A program made the position numbers and the translations under genes. A stretch of 64,000 bases of DNA from Bolinopsis microptera (taxonomy: Eukaryota; Ctenophora; Tentaculata; Lobata; Bolinopsidae), in NCBI RefSeq assembly GCF_026151205.1, contig NC_087078.1:17749118-17813117 (forward strand), given 5' to 3'. Shown here piece by piece: positions 57,601-64,000 of this stretch. Within the stretch, counting starts at the first letter, position 1, and each line of letters opens with the position of its first letter. Under the pieces are notes generated by a model. It saw nothing but the letters and a program-made list of their open reading frames with translations, was not told the DNA's origin and made no database searches.

Positions 57601-58131
57601 AACAAGAGTTATCAAAAGAAAGTTAAGAGAGAAAACCCAAAGAATGAATAAAGAGACTAGACGCCTGAGGCGGCTGGAATACTTGACTCTATTCATCTTA
57701 CCAGGGAGAAGAACATTTCTTATAAACCATGAGGAGATAATTACAAAGAAAAGTTTGATGTGGGAGCAAGCAAGAAATGGTATAAGATAACGTGGGCTGT
57801 CAAGGAGTAGAGAGGAATGAATATTAGAATCTAGGGGGAATACGGTGTTCATGGACCTAACCGTGGAGAGAAGAATTGGGAGAAAGTAAGTCATGATGAG
57901 AGAATAGAAGAGAAACATATGATTATGATAATTGTAGTTGATGTGTGGGGTGTATGGAGACTTAAATGTGTAAATTTTGTTAGGTATAAACGTGTTGATA
58001 TGTATAAGTGCATTTCTTGACTGTGTACGAGGCCTTTTGCATGCAAAAAGACCTATTCTAAGTCTAAACGATTCATTGTCTAACATATTGGAAAATGGAC
58101 AGTGACCGAATGTACCTGAAATGGGAGGCAT
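54616..58131 (-). CDS. LINE ORF2: APE endonuclease and reverse transcriptase (CR1/L2-like)
   Basis: 1171 codons, uninterrupted. Residues 72-90, 116-137 and 158-177 are hydrophobic, followed by MLNPGP (183-186 is NPGP). The APE-type endonuclease spans about 190-435 with YQNVQG, NETW (E236), GDFNLPH (D359, N361) and SDHFP (D430, H431), all catalytic positions present. The reverse transcriptase spans about 640-1000 with NYRPISL, VYFDFAKAFDSVNHD, SGVPQGSILGPLLFVLFIND and the catalytic YADD (873-876). The protein nicks target DNA and primes cDNA synthesis there. It lies 97 bp downstream of ORF1. Both frames being open suggests a young, possibly active copy. The usual CR1/L2 motif order supports the clade; Jockey-superfamily alternatives are not excluded. 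It sits within the MFS/thiolase interval on the same strand. Confidence 0.93.
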   Translation of the reverse strand: MPPISGTFGHCPFSNMLDNESFRLRIGLFACKRPRTQSRNALIHINTFIPNKIYTFKSPYTPHINYNYHNHMFLFYSLIMTYFLPILLSTVRSMNTVFPLDSNIHSSLLLDSPRYLIPFLACSHIKLFFVIISSWFIRNVLLPGKMNRVKYSSRLRRLVSLFILWVFSLNFLLITLVNPSMLNPGPNSLSVLYQNVQGLIPFSNLSSSHPLLDGNKISELQSFANIEQPDIIALNETWLKKSISSNEIFPSSQYEIFRNDRTRKTHPQDPNNPKKFRENGGGVLLAVRSDLDATTTRLPVSLGAEMLAVKISFPNKESIVICTCYRVGTLGLPNHDVIVSYIRKLVSKKNPPKIYVIGDFNLPHTDWLSSSSTVPIEQSFIDSFSDLSLSQLITSPTHKSGNTLDILLSNYDNTIDNLNVCDPHSVCKSDHFPVTFSIKSSFSRKKTPKRKIYNFKKANWDMINRELCSINWQVLECLDPDSSWKLVKDCIMNLVDIHIPKVIIKSEFQPPWFDSELFSSCRKKDRLRAKFKISGSISDELKFVTSRKDFKRLSSAKIRDNLFNSDDPALITKKFWSHVKYKSNSCRIPNCVSYSGQLRFNPKDQAELFNSFFYNQFSDPSLYDTDISYVNDVDFDIDFDHRDVRKLLSNINSNKAQGPDGIHGKILKNCSVGLAYPLTCIFRGSYNSGYIPQEWKLANVVPIFKKGKKSEVENYRPISLTCLVMKVFERIVKRKLLSLTSTLLDPRQHGFLEHKSCTTNMVDFCDSLALSLNENIINHVVYFDFAKAFDSVNHDILLHKLKTLYNIDGTLLKFLTNYLQGRYQRVVIGNEMSSTLSVNSGVPQGSILGPLLFVLFINDIHLGLSDNTDIVLYADDTKIWRKIHSSSDNTNLQMDIDYLSDWALRNKMRFHPAKCKVLIVSGKPSLSPPFAYNLDGSPLVYVELEKDLGVDVTPKLSWNSQCDRIYTKACQQLGMVRRDGHIVIDQKRRRALYLSLVRSQFENCSIIWRPCNKSLSDKLESLQKRAIKWILSEEGRSYPPEQYVKKCKLVDILPLSQKFDLNDLIFFHKVLNNLIPVSLPHYLTLYQGTSRLRRCHLDSLSIVSSILPKLSQNSHTLCTSNSPLAKSFFYRTHILWNGLPLQVRQIVSTSVFKAEVTKHLWKCLLDSETTA

Positions 58132-58228
58132 AAAATTGAGAAAAAGATTAAATCAGAGATTTGTTTGAGTTTTAATTTTAGGCGCAACGTCTTAATCAAA
58201 ATATTAAATGGAAGAAAAGATCAAAGAT

Positions 58229-59611
58229 TTAAATTCCCAGAAGATTATTTACAACCCTGTCAAAACTGTGTTCGTTAACAACAAACTTAAGCCAAGTGGA
58301 CAGTAAACCTACTCCTCTCATGTTGAGATGAAGCCAATCATGGTATAGAAGTTCATTACATGATCTAAAGTCTCGAGTTAAAAAGACTGAGAAACAGTCT
58401 AAGAACACGCAATTATTATTTAGGCATAAGTCTTTAAGTAGATTATTAAAATCTAGAACATTCTTTGCTATGTAGGAATATAAACATTTAATAGGAAGAC
58501 AACATTGGATAATTATAATTGCAGCGGGAAATAACTGCTTAGTGGTGTCAATTAATTCAGTAAGATACTTCCTAAGGAACTGAACCCCATACTTAGAATG
58601 TTTAATGTCATTTGTACCAACACTCAATATAATTTTTTCAATATCGTCAGCTTCTGCAGCTGCATGAGTTTTATGAAAATTATGAATGTTTTCAGTGATG
58701 TCTCTAATTTTTGCACCACTTTGAGACACATTGATTACTTTCCTTCCCCGGAATCCCAACTTATTTGTCCGTACGAATTTTGTCATTGACGTACCAAACA
58801 GGACAGTGGTTTTCCTGCTCTTCGGTTTTCTTGGAGTATTTCGGTAGTAAAGGGTTGTTGTTGAGGTGGTGGTGGGCGGCATAGGAATTGTAGTGCGGGC
58901 AATCTGCTCCTTGACTACATTTGTATCTGTCTTCGGTATCTGGCAGCGAAAAGATAAGCTATACCGAGTCCCCTTAACTGAGCTCTCTGCACGAACCTTG
59001 TGAAGACAATATTCCTGACACCCCGGTTTCATAATATACAAACTACAGTCCTTTGGGGTGATATAGCATTTACTGTTACATCGCTTATCCCCATTTTCTG
59101 GAATTATGTCGATGGTCCTCTCAGCTCCAAATGAAACTACATAAATACCTTGCGACTGGTCAAGAGACACCTCGTCGTCGTTGTGGTACCTAGTTGCACA
59201 AGAACCAGACTTGTACATGCTTGCTAGGCATGAGTTTAGCTTGCAGCCAAACTTGGAGTTGATATCATGCATAAGCTCTGATATCCCAGGATAATTAAAA
59301 ATATCGATAGGCTCCTTAGTCGTGGTGTGTCCATTTGAGGAAGACCATACATATTCTTCTCCAGTGGAAGTGAGCCACTTTGTGGCAGTTTTCACAGCAG
59401 TTTGCTTGGCCATAAGTGTTTCAAGTTCAGACATCAACGTGCCATGTTGAACACTCTTGTTCTGAACAAAATCTGAATGCAACTCCAAGAAGTCCTCGCA
59501 TTTAACAGAATTTCTCTTAAGTTTCATGACATTCTCAACACTGGCCTTGAGAGCTTTCAGCTCATTTAATGAAAACGAGTTTAAAACATTGGTAACAGAA
59601 TTCAGATCCAT
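58229..59611 (-). CDS. LINE ORF1: AlkB-like dioxygenase plus SGNH hydrolase
   Basis: 460 codons with a clear ATG. Residues 10-80 are helical and coiled-coil-like. The AlkB-type 2-oxoglutarate/Fe(II) domain, about 85-225, has N126, Y133, iron ligands H143 and D145 (RYHNDDE), H204 (CLHKV) and arginines R216 and R222 (RYSLSFR). After a Thr/Pro-rich linker (TTIPMPPTTTSTTT) comes an SGNH hydrolase, about 265-445: block I VLFGTSMTK (GTS instead of GDS, Ser275), block III VGTNDIKH (N334), block V HDWLHLN (D425, H428). SGNH esterases are known in CR1 ORF1; AlkB domains are known in some plant RNA viruses and as repair enzymes. Their combination in ORF1 is unfamiliar to me. A role in RNA or cDNA demethylation and in membrane or RNP handling is inferred. 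All key residues are intact. Confidence 0.9.
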   Translation of the reverse strand: MDLNSVTNVLNSFSLNELKALKASVENVMKLKRNSVKCEDFLELHSDFVQNKSVQHGTLMSELETLMAKQTAVKTATKWLTSTGEEYVWSSSNGHTTTKEPIDIFNYPGISELMHDINSKFGCKLNSCLASMYKSGSCATRYHNDDEVSLDQSQGIYVVSFGAERTIDIIPENGDKRCNSKCYITPKDCSLYIMKPGCQEYCLHKVRAESSVKGTRYSLSFRCQIPKTDTNVVKEQIARTTIPMPPTTTSTTTLYYRNTPRKPKSRKTTVLFGTSMTKFVRTNKLGFRGRKVINVSQSGAKIRDITENIHNFHKTHAAAEADDIEKIILSVGTNDIKHSKYGVQFLRKYLTELIDTTKQLFPAAIIIIQCCLPIKCLYSYIAKNVLDFNNLLKDLCLNNNCVFLDCFSVFLTRDFRSCNELLYHDWLHLNMRGVGLLSTWLKFVVNEHSFDRVVNNLLGI

Positions 59612-59860
59612 AGTGATGTGAGGAAGAGGGAGGAGAAAATGGCGGTGAGGGAGGAGAAAATGGCGAAGTCAATACTGTAGCCCAGGAAGTAGATGCGTTG
59701 CTTAGGATACAAACGGTCACGTCATAGTCTCTTCTATCGCTTTGACATTGGGACCTAAAATAATTTGTTATATGGTAGTGTTGAAAGTATTAAATGGCGT
59801 TCATTTTAATTTTAATGTCTGTTCAAATAAAGTCCGATAAGGTAGACTGAAGGGACTAAC
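59612..59860 (-). other. LINE 5' region and MFS-gene intron
   Basis: Immediately upstream of ORF1 the minus strand has CGCCATTTTCTCCTCCCTC twice in tandem (about 59621-59660), perhaps part of a 5' promoter monomer. The junction with host intron is not sharp. Donor GTTAGT of MFS exon 4 is at 59860. Confidence 0.4.
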
Positions 59861-62800
59861 CAAAAACAGCAAAGATGTAAATCTTAGGGAAATTGTCCAA
59901 CACCTCGGCGTTAGTGAAGTACTTTTCAGTTTTATCAATGTAGGGTGTAGCAGAAGGTGAAATGTTGTGAGGATTAACCAGAGCTGTCACCAGAGGGTTC
60001 ACTAACGCTGGGGCGGCTGCAAATGCTCCGTAGTTGATGCCGTTCACCTGTAAAAGTACCAACCTGTAAAAGTACAGTTCTCCTGTAAAAGTTGGTTCAA
60101 GTCGTCTCACGTCGTGACCCTCATCGTCATTTCATTTAACAATGTACATCGTTGCGAAAGCAACGATACGGCCGCGCAATCATGCGCGGCGGGCATACTA
60201 TGAATGGTGTTGTAAATTTAGCCCTGTATAAGAGAGCTAAGCAAAATTCAGTAACAGACAGCAAGGATAGAATTTACAGTTTTTAACTTACCATGCCCTC
60301 CCACCTAGGGACCCACTTTATAGCCTCTGTGAGAGCTCCTAACTTACCATGCCCTCCCACCTAGGGACCCACTTTATAGCCTCTGTGAGACCTCCTAACT
60401 TACCATGCCCTCCCACCTAGGGACCCACTTTATAGCCTCTGTGAGAGCTTGTAACTTACCATGCCCTCCCACCTAGGGACCCACTTTATAGCCTCTGTGA
60501 GAGCTCCTAACTTACCATGCCCTCCCACCTAGGGACCCACTTTATAGCCTCTGTGAGAGCTCCTAACTTACCATGCCCTCCCACCTAGGGACCCACTTTA
60601 TAGCCTCTGTGAGAGCTATAACTTACCATGCCCTCCCACCTAGGGACCCACTTTATAGCCTCTGTGAGAGCTCCTAACTTACCATGCCCTCCCACCTAGG
60701 GACCCACTTTATAGCCTCTGTGAGAGCTCCTAACTTACCATGCCCTCCCACCTAGGGACCCACTTTATAGCCTCTGTGAGAGCTCCTAACTTACCATGCC
60801 CTCCCACCTAGGGACCCACTTTATAGCCTCTGTGAGAGCTATAACTTACCATGCCCTCCCACCTAGGAACCCACTTTAAAGCCTCTGTGAGAGCTATAAC
60901 TTACCATGCCCTCCCACCTAGGGACCCACTTTATAGCCTCTGTGAGAGCTCCTAACTTACCATGCCCTCCCACCTAGGGACCCACTTTATAGCCTCTGTG
61001 AGAGCTCCTAACTTACCATGCCCTCCCACCTAGGGACCCACTTTATAGCCTCTGTGAGAGCTATAACTTACCATGCCCTCCCACCTAGGGACCCACTTTA
61101 TAGCCTCTGTGAGAGCTATAACTTACCATGCCCTCCCACCTAGGAACCCACTTTATAGCCTCTGTGAGAGCTATAACTTACCATGCCCTCCCACCTAGGG
61201 ACCCACTTTATAGCCTCTGTGAGAGCTATAACTTACCATGCCCTCCCACCTAGGGACCCACTTTATAGCCTCTGTGAGAGCTAACTTACCATGCCCTCCC
61301 ACCTAGGGACCCACTTTATAGCCTCTGTGAGAGCTCCTAACTTACCATGCCCTCCCACCTAGGGACCCACTTTATAGCCTCTGTGAGAGCTATAACTTAC
61401 CATGCCCTCCCACCTAGGAACCCACTTTAAAGCCTCTGTGAGAGCTATAACTTACCATGCCCTCCCACCTAGGGACCCACTTTAAAGCCTCTGTGAGAGC
61501 TATTAACTTACCATGCCCTCCCACCTAGGAACCCACTTTATAGCCTCTGTGAGAGCTATAACTTACCATGCCCTCCCACCTAGGGACCCACTTTATAGCC
61601 TCTGTGAGAGCTCCTAACTTACCATGCCCTCCCAACTAGGGACCCACTTTATAGCCTCTGTGAGAGTTATAACTTACCATGCCCTCCCACCTAGGGACCC
61701 ACTTTATAGCCTCTGTGAGAGCTAACTTACCATGCCCTCCCACCTAGGGACCCACTTTATAGCCTCTGTGAGAGCTCCTAACTTACCATGCCCTCCCACC
61801 TAGGGACCCACTTTATAGCCTCTGTGAGAGCTATAACTTACCATGCCCTCCCACCTAGGGACCCACTTTATAGCCTCTGTGAGAGCTATAACTTACCATG
61901 CCCTCCCACCTAGGAACCCACTTTATAGCCTCTGTGAGAGCTATAACTTACCATGCCCTCCCACCTAGGGACCCACTTTATAGCCTCTGTGAGAGCTCCT
62001 AACTTACCATGCCCTCCCACCTAGGGACCCACTTTATAGCCTCTGTGAGAGCTCCTAACTTACCATGCCCTCCCACCTAGGGACCCACTTTATAGCCTCT
62101 GTGAGAGCTCCTAACTTACCATGCCCTCCCACCTAGGGACCCACTTTATAGCCTCTGTGAGAGCTATAACTTACCATGCCCTCCCACCTAGGAACCCACT
62201 TTAAAGCCTCTGTGAGAGCTATAACTTACCATGCCCTCCCACCTAGGGACCCACTTTATAGCCTCTGTGAGAGCTCCTAACTTACCATGCCCTCCCACCT
62301 AGGGACCCACTTTATAGCCTCTGTGAGAGCTCCTAACTTACCATGCCCTCCCACCTAGGGACCCACTTTATAGCCTCTGTGAGAGCTATAACTTATCATG
62401 CCCTCCCACCTAGGGACCCACTTTATAGCCTCTGTGAGAGCTCCTAACTTACCATGCCCTCCCACCTAGGGACCCACTTTATAGCCTCTGTGAGAGCTAT
62501 AACTTACCATGCCCTCCCACCTAGGGACCCACTTTATAGCCTCTGTGAGAGCTATAACTTATCATGCCCTCCCACCTAGGGACCCACTTTATAGCCTCTG
62601 TGAGAGCTATAACTTATCATGCCCTCCCACCTAGGGACCCACTTTATAGCCTCTGTGAGAGCTATAACTTACCATGCCCTCCCACCTAGGGACCCACTTT
62701 ATAGCCTCTGTGAGAGCGCCAATAGTAGCTAGTGTCACCCCTACTGCCATCAGAACCGCAACTCCGTAGTAGATGTAGAAGTTGTACTTCACAGCTATGA

Positions 62801-63511
62801 ATCCCAACACGAAGGAGCTCGTGTATATGAATGAACCCAATGCTGCTGATTCCCAACCTGATATGTGATTATGGGTGTTAATTTTGTACGGCACTATTAT
62901 AAAAAATTGAATATCGTTTTATTTATGATGACTTCGATGCTCGATTCTCTGGCACACAATAAATAATAAAACAGCAACGTTTTAAATAATAAAAACAGTT
63001 TGAGGTTTAGATTAGTATTAGATTTAATTGCCGTTACCTCCAATTTTCTGAGCAAGAAGACCGCACGGAACACTTGCAAATCCCGTGACCAACATTCCGA
63101 AGAACACCAGGATGGACATGTCAGTGTACCGTAAGTTGGGTTGCTTGGCCCCTCTTTCCCTCGCATACGACACTAGGTATATGACCTGATTTCCTGTGTT
63201 GATGCACGTTAAAATGTGTACTCATTCCTTTATACTATTCGTTGATAATGTTGTATCTCAATGAGTATTGATATTGATTTTTGATATAAATGAGTATTTC
63301 AGTATCTGTTATTTACATTGGTTTAGATTGGTTGACTGGTGCAGATGTAACTTTGTAAATAAGACTAACCTAACGAGGTGACAGTGCCGACACTGAACTG
63401 GATCAGAGCAGATCCTATCAGTGCAACAGTCTGTCTGCATTTCAAGTTCTGGCATTTTCGTCCGTGCCTTCTGAGACTTTTCCAAGCTCGGTCCAGGCCA
63501 GTCCTCGCCAT
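59861..63511 (-). CDS. MFS transporter, OFA (oxalate/formate antiporter)-like, N-terminal half
   Basis: Exons: 63511-63370 (MARTGLDRAWKSLRRHGRKC, then ALIGSALIQFSVGTVTSLG), 63193-63038 (NQVIYLVSYARERGAKQPNL, MSILVFFGMLVTGFASVPCG), 62857-62673 (GWESAALGSFIYTSSFVLGF, YYGVAVLMAVGVTL, IKWVPRWEGM) and 60047-59861 (VNGINYGAFAAAPALVNP, YFTNAEVLDNFPKI). Phases are 1, 1, 0 and 1, all consistent. About five membrane helices of the first half of a 12-helix carrier are seen; the W(V/F)PRWEG loop and the LVNP..N block resemble the OFA subfamily, which exchanges small carboxylates. The substrate is not predictable. Remaining exons were not found; the LINE lies in the next intron. A palindromic GTTACCATGGTAAC (RFX X-box-like) is 280 bp upstream of the ATG. 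The intron between exons 3 and 4 is remarkable (see the array). Confidence 0.75.
60048..60108 (-). promoter_or_regulatory. Three tandem 3' splice sites before MFS exon 4
   Basis: The minus strand reads CTTTTACAG three times (ending about 60088, 60069 and 60048), each followed by G. The last is in the frame used for exon 4; use of the others would add codons or shift the frame. Confidence 0.7.
60160..60195. repeat. GC-rich hairpin
   Basis: GCCGCGCAATCATGCGCGGC folds as a near-perfect stem; similar GC hairpins are at about 30491. Confidence 0.6.
60283..62717 (-). repeat. Tandem array of about 43 copies of an exon end plus 5' splice site (55-56 bp unit)
   Basis: The unit, on the minus strand, is the last 41 nt or so of MFS exon 3 (coding LTEAIKWVPRWEGM) plus the donor GGTAAGTTA and a few intron bases. 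The rightmost copy (62673-62717) is the genuine exon end; the others fill the start of the intron. Variants AGCTCC/AGCTAT at the junction, GGGAACC versus GGAACC-type changes, and three copies with the donor mutated to GATAAG (about 62395, 62572, 62615) show the array has aged slightly. The unit length is 55-56 bp, so copies are not frame-preserving. Confidence 0.95.
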
Positions 63512-64000
63512 TGCAGTTTTCAGTTAAGCTTGAGTTGAACGGTATTGCAAGTGTTGGAGTTTATCTATACTGTTAGGTGCTCTGGCTCTTCAGGAAAAGT
63601 TTTTTTAAATGAGAAGCAATCTTGTGAAGGTAATCACGCGTCACTTCAATTTTACATGTTGAAGTTCAATTTAACACAATACAACTACGCTATACTAAGT
63701 ACATATACAAGTACAACTACAAATACAATTGGTAAAGTGCACCGGCCAATTTATTCAAACAGTCTCCAGCATAACATTAATAATAATAGTGTTACCATGG
63801 TAACAACATTAATATGATCTCCAGATACAGTTAGTTCAATGATCGAGGTTTTACAGCTATAAATGCAGCTAGCAATATAAGGCTAGCTGTAGCCTCGGAT
63901 GCAAAAAGGGGCCAGTAGGCTAGCAAGTTGCGGACCAATAATAGTATCTATCTGTTAATGTTAAGCTGGTCTCGAAGAAAATTTCTGAGTTAGAATATAC
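63512..64000. promoter_or_regulatory. Upstream region of the MFS gene with an RFX/X-box-like palindrome
   Basis: GTTACCATGGTAAC at 63791-63804 is a perfect palindrome matching the RFX-factor consensus (GTNRCC..RGYAAC). Similar strings occur inside repeats at 27920 and 8379, so it may have no role here. No other gene is recognised. Confidence 0.35.

Noticed and set aside
60283-62717. CRISPR-like array of 55-56 bp repeats
   Set aside because: There are no unique spacers, the repeats are directly contiguous, and the unit is the end of a coding exon with its donor site.

Overview
The window reads as nuclear DNA of an invertebrate animal, probably marine; the phylum cannot be fixed from sequence alone. 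The evidence is short coding exons bounded by GT..AG introns, animal gene families (class IA PI3-kinase catalytic subunit, sushi-domain protein, RS-rich membrane protein, MFS transporter, mitochondrial thiolase), a eukaryotic initiator tRNA, and a dense load of AT-rich repeats, non-LTR retrotransposons and small inverted-repeat transposons.

Layout. 0.5-2.2 kb: a retrotransposon ORF1-like gene coding an AlkB-type dioxygenase plus an SGNH hydrolase (minus). 2.6-6.3 kb: two tandem-repeat arrays (about 323 bp and 365 bp units). 6.9-8.0 kb: decayed mariner-like DNA. 8.8-10.3 kb: a multi-exon gene for a secreted or surface protein with a signal peptide (plus). 10.5-19.3 kb: repeats, a (CAGG)n tract, MITEs and a 677-bp tandem duplication that is a relic of the next gene's 3' end. 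19.3-25.2 kb: a gene joining a NERD-like nuclease domain, an SF1 helicase and about 21 near-identical ankyrin repeats, interrupted by a 519-bp insertion. 25.9-34.4 kb: a giant foldback element, a hAT-type MITE and retrotransposon fragments. 34.7-37.9 kb: an intron-free PI3K p110 gene with one frameshift. 38.6-45.3 kb: an RS-rich membrane-protein gene whose big intron holds about 3.5 kb of homopolymer-ridden, probably bad consensus. 45.0 kb: initiator tRNA-Met. 45.6-46.7 kb: sushi-domain gene (minus). 47-52 kb: inverted-repeat elements. 52.8-54.0 kb: mitochondrial thiolase gene remnants with many single-base indels (minus). 54.6-59.6 kb: an apparently intact two-ORF CR1/L2-like LINE whose ORF1 again carries AlkB plus SGNH. 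59.9-63.5 kb: four exons of an MFS (OFA-like) transporter gene (minus), one of whose introns begins with about 43 tandem copies of the exon end and 5' splice site.

Most notable: (1) two diverged retroelement ORF1 proteins with the same AlkB-SGNH architecture, one in a LINE with both frames open; (2) a minisatellite built from an exon-intron junction, multiplying the 5' splice site, in an intron that also ends with three tandem 3' splice sites; (3) the NERD-helicase-ankyrin gene, a candidate defence-type gene with decayed relatives next to it.

The genes form no operon or pathway. Caution: the indels in PI3K, the thiolase and the first ORF1 look like consensus error as much as pseudogene decay.
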